64,000 nucleotides of DNA from Actinomycetota bacterium (GTDB lineage: Bacteria > Actinomycetota > Actinomycetes > S36-B12), in NCBI GenBank assembly GCA_016717115.1, contig JADKGE010000009.1:78469-142468 (forward strand). The letters run 5' to 3'. The position numbers and the translations under genes are program-made. Within the stretch, counting starts at the first letter, position 1. Each line of letters begins with the position of its first letter. A model generated the notes under the pieces. It made no database searches. It was not told where the DNA came from and saw only the letters and a program-made list of their open reading frames with translations. Below, one piece after another: positions 1 through 9,415 of this stretch.

Positions 1-2249
1 TCGACCAGGGTGTCCTCGGCCCGCTCGTCGCTCAGGATCTTGACGCCGTACTTCACGGCGTAGGCCTCGTTGTCGACGATCGCACGGTCGATGATCGGCA
101 TGATCGGCTGCACCACGGAGTCGATCGTCACCTTCCCCTCGACGAGCTTCTCCATGTCGAGCAGGTCGTCGATGAGGATGGCGAGGCGCTGGCTGTTCTT
201 CTGCGCGATCTCCACCATGCCGAGGGCCTTGGGCGGGAGCTCGCCCGTCACGCCCCCCGACACCAGCCCGAGCGCGCCGGAGATCGCCGTGAGGGGGGTG
301 CGCAGCTCGTGGCTGACGGTGGAGACGAACTCGGACTTCATGCGCTCGACGCGCTTGCGGTCGGTGATGTCCGACGCCATCACCATGAACCCCTGCGGCT
401 CGCCGTCGAGTCCCAGGAGCGGATTCGAGTCGAGCGCGACCCAGAAGGCCTCGCCGGAGTTCTTGTAGGCAAGCAGTTCCGCGGAGAACGGCTCGCGGCG
501 GGTCATCGAATCGCGGATGAGGGTCTCCGTCGCGGCGTTCGTGCCGGATCCGTGGAGCACGTCGCGCGGTCGTCGGCCCAGCAGCTCGTCGGCGGTGTAG
601 CCCGTCATGCGCAGGAAGCCGTCGTTCACCCACTCGATGCGACCGTCGTGGTCGGTGATGAGGACACCATTCGTCATCTGGCTCGCGACCAGCGACAGCC
701 GCGCGATCGACTCCTGGTCGCTGCGGTGCTGGACGATGGTGCTGGCGGCATCGAGGAGCTGCCCCATGGTCACGACGAGGGGCTCCAGGTAGGCGATCAT
801 GTCGTCGGAGTAGCCCTCGGCCCTGTTCGCCAGGCCGAGCATGCCGACGAGCCTGCTGCCCCGGCGGATCGGCAGCCCAAGGTACGAGGTCATGGGCGGA
901 TGCTCTGCTGGCAGCCCCCCGCGGCGCGGGTCGCTGGACGGGTCGTTCGAGATGACGGGCTCACCGGTGGTGAGGGTGATGCCGAACAGCGTGTTGGGAT
1001 TGTCGAACTCCATGCCGTCCTGGCCGACCGCCTCGAACATGGCACGGGTGGCGTCATTCCAGGCGATGTTGGTGATCGCCTTCGTCGTCAGGTATGGGTC
1101 GCCGTTGTCTCGCTGCATGACCTCGCCGATGAAGCCGTACGCGCTGCCCGTGAGGTCGAGCACGTCCTCGAGGAGTCTCGCGAATGGCAGCGACCGGTCC
1201 TCGCGTTCGATGAACGTCGACTGGGCCCGCGTGATCACCTGGGCGATGCGCCGCTGGCCCCTGAGCTTCTCGTCGAGCTGCCAACGGCGAAGGACGGTGG
1301 CGATCCAGCGTCCGAGCAGGCGGACGAAGTCGATGTCCGCCTCGCTGAACGCGCGGCCCGGCCGGGACTCGGGGGAGGAGAAGTTGAGCGTCCCGTAGCG
1401 CTCGCCCGCGACCCTGATCGCCACGCCGATGTAGCTCTCGAGGCGGAAGGCCTGATAGCAGGGATGCGAGGACCACTCCGATTCCCGCATGCTGTCGATG
1501 GCCAGGACCTCGTCCGAGGTGAGGGTGATGTGGCAGTAGGTATGGCCCAGGGGGAAGTGCTGGCCGTCGGCGATCGCGTTGTCGGGTGAGACCTGGACGA
1601 CGATCTCGTAGTCGTCGCCGTCGATGCGGCTGACGATGCCCAGGGGCAGGCCGAGGTACTCACTGCCCACGGCCAGGGCCCGGCGCATGAGCTCCTTGGG
1701 GTCCTCCTCGCTCAGTGCCGTCACCTCGGTGAGCGCGAGGAGCGCCCGCTGCTGGCTCTCGATGTGCGCCTGGCCGAGCTCGATCTCGACGAGGTCGGCG
1801 ATGTCGCGCAGCACGCGGCCCTGGAGGTCGGACCACTCGCGGGGGACCGTGTCGATGACGCACAGCGTCCCGGCGGCCAGGCCGTCAGCGGTCTTGAGCG
1901 GGGCGCCCGCGTAGAAGCGGATCTCCGGATGGCCGGTGACGAGGGGGTTGTCGGCGAACCGCTCGTCCGCGCTCGCATCGGGAACGACGAAGACGTCCTC
2001 GCCGAGAATCGCGTGCGAGCAGAAGGCAACTTCGCGTGGCGTCTGGGTGGCCTCGAGCCCCTGACGGGACTTGAACCACTGCCGCTCGGAGTCGATGAGG
2101 GAAACGAGGGCGATGGGGGTCTGGAACATCTCCTGAGCCAGCCGGGTCAGCCGGTCGAACCGCTCCTCCGCGGCCGAATCGAGGATGGCCAGCGCGCGCA
2201 GCGAACGTAGGCGTTCAGCCTCGTTCGCGGGCAGCGGCGCGGGAATCAT
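1..2249 (-). CDS. GAF/PAS multi-sensor histidine kinase, 3' end beyond window
   Basis: Partial gene: 749 codons are visible from ATG 2249 and the frame stays open to the left edge. An N-terminal GAF domain lies at about residues 15-170, beginning with the leader typical of GAF-first bacterial kinases (ERLRSLRALAILDSAAEERF). Two more GAF-like segments follow at about 180-340 and 345-490. A PAS domain lies at about 500-620 and ends in SDITDRKRVERMKSEF. The HisKA dimerisation helix holds the H-box SHELRTPL with the predicted phospho-acceptor His647. Most of the ATPase domain lies outside the window. No membrane segments are visible, so it is probably a cytoplasmic sensor. No response regulator is adjacent inside the window, so its partner is unknown. 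Confidence 0.9.
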   Translation of the reverse strand, partial: MIPAPLPANEAERLRSLRALAILDSAAEERFDRLTRLAQEMFQTPIALVSLIDSERQWFKSRQGLEATQTPREVAFCSHAILGEDVFVVPDASADERFADNPLVTGHPEIRFYAGAPLKTADGLAAGTLCVIDTVPREWSDLQGRVLRDIADLVEIELGQAHIESQQRALLALTEVTALSEEDPKELMRRALAVGSEYLGLPLGIVSRIDGDDYEIVVQVSPDNAIADGQHFPLGHTYCHITLTSDEVLAIDSMRESEWSSHPCYQAFRLESYIGVAIRVAGERYGTLNFSSPESRPGRAFSEADIDFVRLLGRWIATVLRRWQLDEKLRGQRRIAQVITRAQSTFIEREDRSLPFARLLEDVLDLTGSAYGFIGEVMQRDNGDPYLTTKAITNIAWNDATRAMFEAVGQDGMEFDNPNTLFGITLTTGEPVISNDPSSDPRRGGLPAEHPPMTSYLGLPIRRGSRLVGMLGLANRAEGYSDDMIAYLEPLVVTMGQLLDAASTIVQHRSDQESIARLSLVASQMTNGVLITDHDGRIEWVNDGFLRMTGYTADELLGRRPRDVLHGSGTNAATETLIRDSMTRREPFSAELLAYKNSGEAFWVALDSNPLLGLDGEPQGFMVMASDITDRKRVERMKSEFVSTVSHELRTPLTAISGALGLVSGGVTGELPPKALGMVEIAQKNSQRLAILIDDLLDMEKLVEGKVTIDSVVQPIMPIIDRAIVDNEAYAVKYGVKILSDERAEDTLV

Positions 2250-2411
2250 CGGCTGGGTCCTGGATGGCTTGAGGGGTTGATGGGTTCCCGAAGTGTGGCA
2301 GAGAACGGGGAGCGCCTCCTGCCGTGAGCGGCCTGTCGCCGAGGTTGTGAGGGGGTCGTGAGCGACCCGTGAGGCGGACGTGCGCCCTCGGCCGGGTTCG
2401 CCGGATACTCG

Positions 2412-2417
2412 TATGAT
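2412..2417 (+). promoter_or_regulatory. Candidate -10 box of smpB (possibly leaderless)
   Basis: TATGAT, a near-consensus sigma70-type -10 hexamer, ends 8 nt before the smpB ATG at 2426. A transcript starting 6-8 nt downstream would begin almost at the start codon, and there is no Shine-Dalgarno sequence in that gap. Leaderless mRNAs are common in actinobacteria. No convincing -35 element is visible. This is inference from sequence only. Confidence 0.45.
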
Positions 2418-2425
2418 CGCTAGTC

Positions 2426-2890
2426 ATGCCGCGTGAGAAGGGCCGCAAGCTCATCGCCCAGAACAAGAAGGCCCGCTACGACTATTCGATCGAGGACGTC
2501 TACGAGGCGGGAATGGTCCTCACCGGCACCGAGGTGAAGTCGCTGCGAGCCGGGCGGGCCTCTCTGACGGACGGCTACGCCACCCTCGACGACGGCGAGG
2601 TCTGGCTGCGAGGGGTCCACATCCCGGAGTACACCCTGGGCACCTGGACCAACCATGAGCCCCGGCGGGCGCGCAAGCTGCTGCTGCACCGCGACGAGGT
2701 GCGGCGCATCGCGGCGAAGACCAAGGAGTCGGGCGTCACGTTGGTGCCGCTGGCCATGTACTTCCAGGACGGCTATGCGAAGGTCGAGATCGCGGTCGCG
2801 CGCGGCCGCCGTAGCTATGACAAGCGCCAGGCGATCGCCGAGCGGGAGTCCAAGCGCGAGACCGATCGCGCCCTCGGGCAGCGGGGGTAG
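2426..2890 (+). CDS. smpB: SsrA-binding protein SmpB
   Basis: The 154-aa protein has the usual SmpB length. It shows the family's diagnostic features: N-terminal IAQNKKARYDY, the TGTEVKSLRAGRASL segment that forms part of the tmRNA-binding beta barrel, and a basic C-terminal tail (RRSYDKRQAIAERESKRETDR) that enters the ribosomal A site. SmpB binds the tRNA-like domain of tmRNA and delivers it to stalled ribosomes for trans-translation. The tmRNA gene lies 2.4 kb downstream on the same strand, separated only by a secreted protease gene. ATG 2426 is well placed behind a TATGAT box. Confidence 0.97.
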   Translation: MPREKGRKLIAQNKKARYDYSIEDVYEAGMVLTGTEVKSLRAGRASLTDGYATLDDGEVWLRGVHIPEYTLGTWTNHEPRRARKLLLHRDEVRRIAAKTKESGVTLVPLAMYFQDGYAKVEIAVARGRRSYDKRQAIAERESKRETDRALGQRG

Positions 2891-3016
2891 GTTCCCCGGG
2901 AAGAATTGCCCGCTATTGCCCTGTTTTGTGGGGCGATAGTCGCCTACACTCGCAGGATCGCCCTCCACCGTCCCGGGGGCGATGGCCGTCCAGATTCTCG
3001 GGTGAGGACCGTCCCC

Positions 3017-5199
3017 ATGCCCCTGCTGTCGCGCGTGCCCTGGGCTCGCTCGTCGGCGCGCGCCGGGGTGGGCGTTGCGCTCGCCATCGTCGCTTCGGTT
3101 GCCCTGGCCTTCGCGTCGCTACCTGCCGCTGCCGCCCCGCTGGCCGACCCCACCGAGGGGGTCGTGACGGCGATGATCGTCGCCTACGCGCCGGGCGTGA
3201 GCCCCGAGGATCCCAATGGCAACGCGACGGGTGACGAGGTGCTCGCGGCCGATGAGCCGCGGCTCGTGCCGGGCGCCTATCTCGGCTTCGGCTTCTATCG
3301 CGTCGACCTGTCCCGACCGGTCACGGAGGCCGCGGCCCGGTCCATCGCAGCCGAGTTGGCGCAGTTCGCGAAGGTGACGTCCGCGGAGCCCGACCTCGTC
3401 ATGACGGCGGCGGCGACCCAGGACCCGGTGCCGGCATGGGGACTGGACCGGATCGACCAGCGTTCCCTTCCCATCAGCGACTCCTACACCTACTCGACGA
3501 CAGGAGCCGGGGTCACCGCCTACGTCGTCGACAGCGGGATCCGGGCATCGCATGTGGAGGTCGCCGGCCGCGTGCGCAACGGGGTTGACGAGGTGCTCGA
3601 CGGCAACGGCACCGACGACTGCAACGGCCACGGCACGCACGTTGCGGGGACTCTCGCAGGGGAGACGTTCGGGGTGGCCAAGGAGGCAGAGCTGGTTCCC
3701 GTCCGCGTGCTCGGCTGCTCGGGCTCGGGAACGGCCAGTGCGCTCATCTCAGGACTGCAGTGGGTGGTTGCCGACCACGACGAGGGAGTGCCCGCCGTCC
3801 TCAACCTGAGCCTGGGCTTCGGCGCGGTCCTGACGTCGGTCGACAGCGTGGTCAAGTCGGTGGTCGCCGACGGGATCACGGTGGTGATCGCGTCGGGCAA
3901 CGCCGGCACCGACGCCTGCCGGAGCAGCCCGGGCGGCGTCCCGGAGGCGATCACCGTGAACGCGACCGGAGACGTCGGATCGACCGGTGTCGAGGCCGCC
4001 TCGGACGCCCGGGCATCGTTCTCGAACTACGGCGAATGCACCGACATCTATGCGCCCGGCGTGCAGATCCGGTCGGCGTGGTCCGACAGCGACGTCGCGA
4101 CGAGCACCGTGAGCGGGACGTCGGCGGCGGCGCCGCACGTGGCGGGGGCAGCGGCTCGGGTGCTGGAGGCTCATCCCGACTACTCGCCGGCCCAGGTATG
4201 GGCGGTCCTGGCGTCCGCGGCCACACCGATCCCGGAGTCGGGCCTCGCGTCCGATCCGGCCTGGCTGGTCTTCACCGGGTCGTCCAGCGTGTCGGCGGCG
4301 GACGCGGCCCCCGAGGCCCTGACCTCCGTGCGGGCGGTGTCGGGCGACGGCTCCTTGAGGGTTTCGTGGTCCGAACCGGCTGACGGGGGCAGTCCCATCA
4401 CGGGGTACAGCGCGATCCTGTTCAGCGAGCTGAACGGCGGCAACGTCGTCGGCCTCCCCTGCACGACCGAGGCGCTGACGTGCACCTTCGACGGCCTCAC
4501 CAACGGCGCCACCTACTTCGCCGCCGTCACCGCGTCGAACGACGTCGGGACGAGTCCGGCGAGCAGCCCGCGCGCCGCCGGAATCCCCATCGCCCCGACC
4601 ACGCGACCATCGGCACCTCAGGGCGTCCTCGCGACCGCGGGCAACGCGCGCGCCCGGGTGACGTGGGTGGCGCCCTCGTCGGACGGCGGCAGTGACCTCA
4701 CCGGGTTCGTCGCCCGGGCCTGGTCGTCGGCGTCGGGGGCGCGACACCCGTCCGCACCTGCTCGGCGTCCGGCGAGAACGGCCGGGCCTGCGCACTCGTC
4801 GGCCTCGTCAACGGCACAACGTACTTCGTCGACGTGGTCGCGGTGAACTCGGCGGGAGCGGGCCCCGAGTCGAGTCCACGGGTGCCGGTCCGGCCGGTCA
4901 CCGTTCCTACCGCCCCGGATGACGTGACGGTGCGGCCGGGCGGCCGGTCAGCCACCGTGTCGTGGAGCGCTCCCACATCGGCGGGGGGAGCGACGGTCGT
5001 CTCCTACGCCGCGCGGGCCTGGTCCGCGTCCTCGGGCGGGCTCATCCGCTCGTCGTGCACTGTGGGAGGGACGCGCGGCCTCACGTGCGTCCTGCGCGGT
5101 CTCGCGTCGGGCGCCACCTACTACGTCGACGTCGTGGCGGTGAACCGCACCGGCACGGGCTCCGCATCGAAGCCCCGGGTCGTCGTGACGGCCCAGTAG
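3017..5199 (+). CDS. Secreted S8 subtilisin-like protease with FN3 repeats (one frameshift)
   Basis: The chosen start is ATG 3017, preceded by GTGAGGA. It gives a classic signal peptide (two Arg, hydrophobic core, ASLPAAAAPLA cleavage region). An I9-like propeptide follows at about residues 45-135, then a peptidase S8 domain with the triad Asp172 (VVDSGI), His205 (NGHGTHVAGT) and Ser369 (GTSAAAPHVAG). After about residue 430 come three fibronectin type III repeats with GATYF/GTTYF/GATYY motifs. The frame breaks in the second FN3 repeat at the G5 run 4735-4739. Adding one G restores ...ASGGATPVRTCSASG... and joins both parts into a 727-aa protein ending at 5199. As read, the protein would stop at 4846 with a nonsense tail. 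The catalytic domain is intact either way. It is either a lesion or a homopolymer sequencing error. Confidence 0.85.
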
Positions 5200-5271
5200 T
5201 CCGCCCACGGGTGCCGCGTGGGCCGCAGACGGGCGTTTGGCGGTGTCGCCCGGGCGGCGTACCATCGAAGG

Positions 5272-5293
5272 CGAGCAGGGGTTGCCCTGCTCG
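5272..5293. terminator. Hairpin between protease gene and tmRNA
   Basis: A perfect 9-bp inverted repeat, CGAGCAGGG / CCCTGCTCG, has a GTTG loop. It lies 72 nt after the protease stop and 20 nt before the mature tmRNA 5' end. It could end protease transcription or be part of the tmRNA precursor leader removed by RNase P. No U-tract follows, so a classical intrinsic terminator is uncertain. Confidence 0.4.
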
Positions 5294-5313
5294 AGGGATT
5301 GAAAACTCAATAT

Positions 5314-5680
5314 GGGGGTGACAGGTTTCGACGGACAGATGTTTTGACCGGAGAAGCGTGTCGAGAATCAAGGTGATCTCGTTAAGCATCCTTGAAAACA
5401 AATAACTGCCAAAAACACGCAGTCAGCTGAGTCCTACGCCCTCGCGGCGTAGTACATAGATCAGCCGTCAGCCCAATGCGTCCCCGAATTGGGGTCTGAC
5501 GTCGCTAGGGGACTCACCAATCGCTCCGGTCACGGGAGCGGGCGGAAAGCCAAACAGTGACTGGGCCGTCACCGCGCAGTGCCACACGAAGCGCGGGGGC
5601 CGAGTAGCGACAGCGTGGCTACACACGTAGAAGAACGGAAGAAGCCTGCACGGACCCGGGTTCGATTCCCGGCACCTCCA
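5314..5680 (+). ncRNA. ssrA: tmRNA (transfer-messenger RNA)
   Basis: The 5' GGGGGTG (5314-5320) pairs fully with the 3' CACCTCC (5673-5679) to make the acceptor stem. The T-arm GGTTCGATTCC lies just upstream of the 3' end. The discriminator A is 5680 and CCA is not encoded. The internal reading frame 5408-5452 runs GCC AAA AAC ... GCG GCG TAG and encodes the proteolysis tag AKNTQSAESYALAA, ending in the ALAA degron read by ClpXP-type proteases. Pseudoknot-rich sequence follows the tag. The RNA tags and rescues stalled translation together with SmpB. Confidence 0.97.
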
Positions 5681-5732
5681 CACTGACCTGATGGCCGTTC
5701 CGGTTGTCGGGACATGACGATGGCTCGCCACG

Positions 5733-5764
5733 GAAGCCCGCAAGGGCTCCGTAGGCGGGCTTTC
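5733..5764 (+). terminator. Likely rho-independent terminator of ssrA
   Basis: The inverted repeat GAAGCCCGC / GCGGGCTTTC starts 52 nt after the tmRNA 3' end and is followed by a short T-containing stretch (TTTCGCCGTTTC). Position and structure fit termination of ssrA. It also lies just past the 3' end of the opposing gene that ends at 5793. Confidence 0.55.
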
Positions 5765-5792
5765 GCCGTTTCGGGTGCGGTCGTCGTGCGGG

Positions 5793-6083
5793 CTACGGCG
5801 AGTAGTGCTCGAACGAGCCCGGCCCGTCCATGTGCGGCCCGACGACGTCGACGAACTGCTGCAGGGCGGGGGAGTTCCAGAAGATGACCTTGTGGTGCTC
5901 GATCGTCTCCCATTGGGCGAGGAACATGAACCGATGCGGATTCTCGATGCCCCAGCCGTACGGCGTGTAGCCGAGGAAGCCCTCCGAGGGACCGATGATG
6001 TGCTCTGCCGCGTAGGCCATGTCACGCTCGAAGTCCTCCTTGTGACCGGGGAGGACGTCGATGAGGCCGAGTTCGGTAACCAT
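5793..6083 (-). CDS. Antibiotic biosynthesis monooxygenase (ABM)-type domain protein
   Basis: A 96-aa single-domain protein with the small alpha/beta ABM/dimeric ferredoxin-like pattern: TELGLIDVLPGHKEDFERDM at the N terminus, a central GFLGYTPYGWGIENPHRFMFLAQWET strand pair, and a C-terminal helix ending FEHYSP. Family members are cofactor-free monooxygenases or quinol oxidases, or have no known reaction. The substrate cannot be inferred here. It is a monocistronic gene convergent with ssrA. Confidence 0.75.
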   Translation of the reverse strand: MVTELGLIDVLPGHKEDFERDMAYAAEHIIGPSEGFLGYTPYGWGIENPHRFMFLAQWETIEHHKVIFWNSPALQQFVDVVGPHMDGPGSFEHYSP

Positions 6084-6149
6084 GCGGGCACGCTAGCGCC
6101 GGGGCCACCGGTCGCGCCGGGGAATCTCAGGGCCAGCGCCGCGCGCCGG

Positions 6150-7316
6150 TCATGAGGCCGCCGAGGCCTTGCCCGTCCAGCGACCCAGGAGGGACTCCAG
6201 CGGCCCCTGGTCGAACCGACTGAGCCAGATCCTGGCGAGGACGGCGAGCACGACCCAGGCCGCGATGCCGGACAGCACCACCGGCAGTGCCGTCCACTGC
6301 CCGAAGTAGCCCAGGCCGTAGCCACAGAAGAGGAACGACAGGAGCACGGACTGCCCGATGTAGACGCTCAGCGACACGCGGCCCGGAACGGCCTCGAAGG
6401 CCACCAGGTGCGGCCGACTCGCCAGTCCCCAGCCAAGGAGCCCGAGGTAGCCGGCAGCGAGGATCGGCGCGGTGGCGAAGCCGAGCGCTGTGCCGACCGC
6501 GGCCACGCTCGCGCTTGCCGACGCATCCTCCTGGGGGACGAGCGCCATGACCGCGGCCGCACCCTGTATCGGCAGGCCAACGAGAAGGCCGATCAGCGCG
6601 ATGCGTCGCCACTGCGGGAGCCGCAGGTGCGGATCGGCCAGCGCCTGGGATCTCGCGGCCAGCAGGCCCAGGCAGAACGCACCGAACGCCATGACGTCCT
6701 GGAGTGCGACCAGGGAGGCCAGCACGATCGGGAGGGCCCGCAGGCGCGCTAGGGCGGCCTCGAGGAAGGTGCCGTTGGCGAGCGCGTCGTCGAGGGCCGC
6801 CAAGGTGGGATCGGTGTGTCCGGTCAGGGAGTTCGGGTCGATTGCGGTGAGCGGACCGAGGAAGAGGAAGGGCAGGATCGCTCCGACGGCGACCCCGACG
6901 ATGGCCCAGCGTCGCAGGGCCCGATCGGAGCGTCCGGACACGGCGAGCAGGCCGAAGCCCAGGACCGCGTAGCTGATGAGGATGTCGCCGATGTAGAAGA
7001 ACACCGCATGGACGAACCCGATGACGGCGAGACCGATCAGTCGCCTGCGGAAGCGGCGACGGTTGGGGGCGCTCCCGTCCCGAAGGATGAATGCTGCGCT
7101 GTAGCCGAACAGGAACGAGAAGAGCAGGTAGAACTTGCCCTGGGCCAACGCGATGACCAGGAACGCGGTTGCCTTGTTGGCGGTGCCTTCGAGCGAGGCG
7201 GCGGTGAAGCCGTCGTACGACAGTCCGAGCAGCGGGACGTTGACCACGACGATGCCGAGCAGTGCGATGCCCCGGAGCCGATCTGGGAACACCTGGCGTG
7301 CGCCGGGGACCGACAT
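6150..7316 (-). CDS. DUF418 (YeiB-like) multi-pass membrane protein
   Basis: The 388-aa polytopic protein begins with the characteristic RLRGIALLGIVVVNVPLL motif of DUF418 proteins and shows about ten hydrophobic segments. The C-terminal DUF418 portion has the family hallmarks LSVYIGQSVLLSFLFCGYGLG and ARIWLSRFDQGPLESLLGRWTG. The molecular function of YeiB-type proteins is not established; they are often compared with acyltransferase-3-like membrane proteins. No obvious operon partner is present. Confidence 0.88.
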   Translation of the reverse strand: MSVPGARQVFPDRLRGIALLGIVVVNVPLLGLSYDGFTAASLEGTANKATAFLVIALAQGKFYLLFSFLFGYSAAFILRDGSAPNRRRFRRRLIGLAVIGFVHAVFFYIGDILISYAVLGFGLLAVSGRSDRALRRWAIVGVAVGAILPFLFLGPLTAIDPNSLTGHTDPTLAALDDALANGTFLEAALARLRALPIVLASLVALQDVMAFGAFCLGLLAARSQALADPHLRLPQWRRIALIGLLVGLPIQGAAAVMALVPQEDASASASVAAVGTALGFATAPILAAGYLGLLGWGLASRPHLVAFEAVPGRVSLSVYIGQSVLLSFLFCGYGLGYFGQWTALPVVLSGIAAWVVLAVLARIWLSRFDQGPLESLLGRWTGKASAAS

Positions 7317-7559
7317 GCTCGGACGCTAACAGGAACGGGGCGGACGTCGCCTGCGTCAGCCGCGGGCGCAGGTCGAGGAAGGGCTCGATGGTGCTCGGCA
7401 CCGCCATCGCGACAGCCTCCGTCGCCTTCGGTATGTCGGCTGTGGCGCACTTCCGTCGACGTGGCGCACGTGTGAATCCGATCCGCCTCGATCGGCCGCA
7501 TCCACCGCACGACGGCAGACGACATTGACCACCGGCCGATCGTCACGTAGAACATCGGG

Positions 7560-8831
7560 ATGACACCGCGCGCGCTCCTCGTCGGCACCGCCCTGATGCT
7601 GAGCGCATGCGGCGGCCCGGAGGCAGGGTCAGCCGTACCCCCGCCGCAACCTTCGCCGGTTTCATCATCGCCCGCTCCCGTGGCGACACCGTCGACGTCG
7701 GCAAGCCCACCGCTGGCGAAGCGCGACCAGCGACGCCTCGACGGTGAGCTGCGGGCGGCGGCCTACGCCAAGGATGTCCGGGCAGCTCGGCGGCTGATCG
7801 CTGCGGGCGCCGACGTGAACGCGAAGGACGCGTCGGAGCAGAGCGCATACCTCATCGCGACCAGCGAAGTGGGGGACGACCCACGGCTGCTTGACCTCAC
7901 CCTGGCCCACGGCGCCGACCTAACCGCCCGGGACAGTTTCAACGGGACCGGACTCATCCGGGCGGCGGAGCGCGGGTTCCCGACGATCGTCGAGCGGCTG
8001 CTGGCCGCCGGCATCGAGGTCGACCACGTGAACGAACTGGGCTGGACCGCCCTGCACGAGGCGATCATCCTGGGATCGGGCGGGCCCTCCCATGTCGACG
8101 TGGTGCGGCAACTCGTCGCGGCCGGGGCCGACGTGATGCTGCCCTCCCAGGCCGATGGCGTCCGACCGATCGCGCACGCCGAGCGGGGTGGGCACGATGC
8201 CATCTCCGCCATCCTGAGGAAGGCGGCGCGCAGCCTGACCCCGGAGACCAGACTGCTGCGTGCGGCCGCCCGCGGAAGCACAGTGGCTGCGGAGGCAGCG
8301 CTCGCGGACGGCGCTGACCTCGAGGCGCGCGACGCCCGGCGACGCACACCCTTGCTGCGCGCCGTCACCGCCGACCATGTGGACGTCGCCCGGATGCTCG
8401 TCGGGCGTGGTGCGGATGTCAACGCCGTCGACGACCAGAGGGACACGCCGTTCCTCGTGACCGGCGTGACGGGCAGCGTGGCGATGCTCGAGGCGCTCCT
8501 ACCGGGCCGCCCGGATACGAGGATCACCAATCGATTCGGGGGAGTGGCGGTCATCCCAGCCTCGGAGCGCGGCCATGCGCCCTACGTCGAGGCCGTGCTC
8601 GACCGCACCGACATCGACGTGAACCACGTGAACGACCTCGGGTGGACTGCTCTCCTCGAAGCGGTGATCCTTGGCAACGGCGGACGCCGGCATCAGCGTG
8701 TCGTGGCGTCCCTGCTCGCCCACGGTGCGGACCCGTCGATCGCCGACCGCGACGGCGTCACCCCGCTGGAGCACGCACGTCGCAGGGGTCACGAGCCGAT
8801 CGTCACGCTGCTGGAGGCCGCGTCGTCCTAG
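7560..8831 (+). CDS. Ankyrin-repeat lipoprotein
   Basis: The 423-aa protein has a lipoprotein signal peptide with lipobox LSAC (predicted lipidated Cys17), then a Pro/Ser-rich linker to about residue 55. About nine ankyrin repeats follow, with motifs such as LLAAGIEVDHVNELGWTALH and GADLEARDARRRTPLLRA. The repeats form two related blocks: HVNELGWTALHEAIILGSGG at about residue 158 recurs as HVNDLGWTALLEAVILGNGG at about 355, showing an internal duplication. It is probably anchored on the outer face of the membrane as a protein-binding scaffold. The partner is unknown. Confidence 0.85.
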   Translation: MTPRALLVGTALMLSACGGPEAGSAVPPPQPSPVSSSPAPVATPSTSASPPLAKRDQRRLDGELRAAAYAKDVRAARRLIAAGADVNAKDASEQSAYLIATSEVGDDPRLLDLTLAHGADLTARDSFNGTGLIRAAERGFPTIVERLLAAGIEVDHVNELGWTALHEAIILGSGGPSHVDVVRQLVAAGADVMLPSQADGVRPIAHAERGGHDAISAILRKAARSLTPETRLLRAAARGSTVAAEAALADGADLEARDARRRTPLLRAVTADHVDVARMLVGRGADVNAVDDQRDTPFLVTGVTGSVAMLEALLPGRPDTRITNRFGGVAVIPASERGHAPYVEAVLDRTDIDVNHVNDLGWTALLEAVILGNGGRRHQRVVASLLAHGADPSIADRDGVTPLEHARRRGHEPIVTLLEAASS

Positions 8832-8876
8832 TCGTCCTCGGTGAGTCCGCCCTTCCGCCGTGCGGCGCGCGGACCT

Positions 8877-9317
8877 CTAGCACGACGCCGTCGTCAGCCC
8901 GGTGAGGAACGGGTAGCCGTTGTTGAGGGCCGGGCAGATCCCCCAGGTGCGATCGGAGTCCTTCTGGGCGGAGATGGACCAACCGGCGCTGCTGTAGGTC
9001 GGCAGGCTCGTCATCTCGGCCGTGCTCTGCCCCACGCCGCCCGCGCTCTTCGACAGGCCGGACGTCTGCCGGTCAGGTGTCGTAGAAGGACACCTGGCCC
9101 GACGAGTTGACGGCTGTCACGAGGGCGCCGCCGGAGTTGTGAATCGTGAAGGTGTCGCCCACGGCGGCAGCCGGGAGGCTGGACGGACTCAGCGACGTGC
9201 CGTCCCCGTGAAGGTGCCCCAGCTGGACGCCGCGGTCGCGGGGGGTGCTCCGCCAAGGACGGCGACGACGACAACAGCGCTGACAAGAGCAGAGGCGACC
9301 TGGCGACCAAGGCTCAT
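8877..9317 (-). pseudogene. Broken secreted-protein gene with GLUG-like C-terminal segment
   Basis: On the minus strand, ATG 9317 starts a signal peptide (SLGRQVASALVSAVVVVAVLGG...ATAASSWGTFTG) that hits a stop soon after the C4 run 9204-9207. Shifting frame recovers GTSLSPSSLPAAAVGDTFTI and on to QVSFYDT, which then meets TGA at 9073-9075. Returning to the first frame gives DRQTSGLSKSAGGVGQSTAEM through WGICPALNNGYPFL to the stop at 8877. That last part matches the WDT..SG..GG.G.STAEM...GW...WGI...NNGYP pattern common at the C terminus of secreted GLUG-repeat proteins. The two indels compensate, so the gene is 147 codons overall. It looks like a deleted and frameshifted remnant, or carries two sequencing errors. 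Nothing else is recognisable between 8832 and 9415. Confidence 0.6.
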
Positions 9318-9415
9318 GCCTTGACGATCCCGTGTGGCGAACCCTGCTTGTGAAGGTGCGCGTGGGAGCCTTCGGTGGCGTACGGTTCGAGCGTCACCCA
9401 GCGAATGAGGGACCT

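Noticed and set aside
5272..5293. Hairpin before ssrA considered as a riboswitch or attachment site
   Set aside because: Only a simple 9-bp stem with no conserved riboswitch elements. A tmRNA-end attachment site would be at the 3' end, where no repeat or integrase gene is seen.
5640..5682. T-arm-like sequence that might suggest a separate tRNA gene
   Set aside because: It is the tRNA-like 3' part of tmRNA; the matching acceptor strand is at 5314-5320 and no anticodon arm is present.
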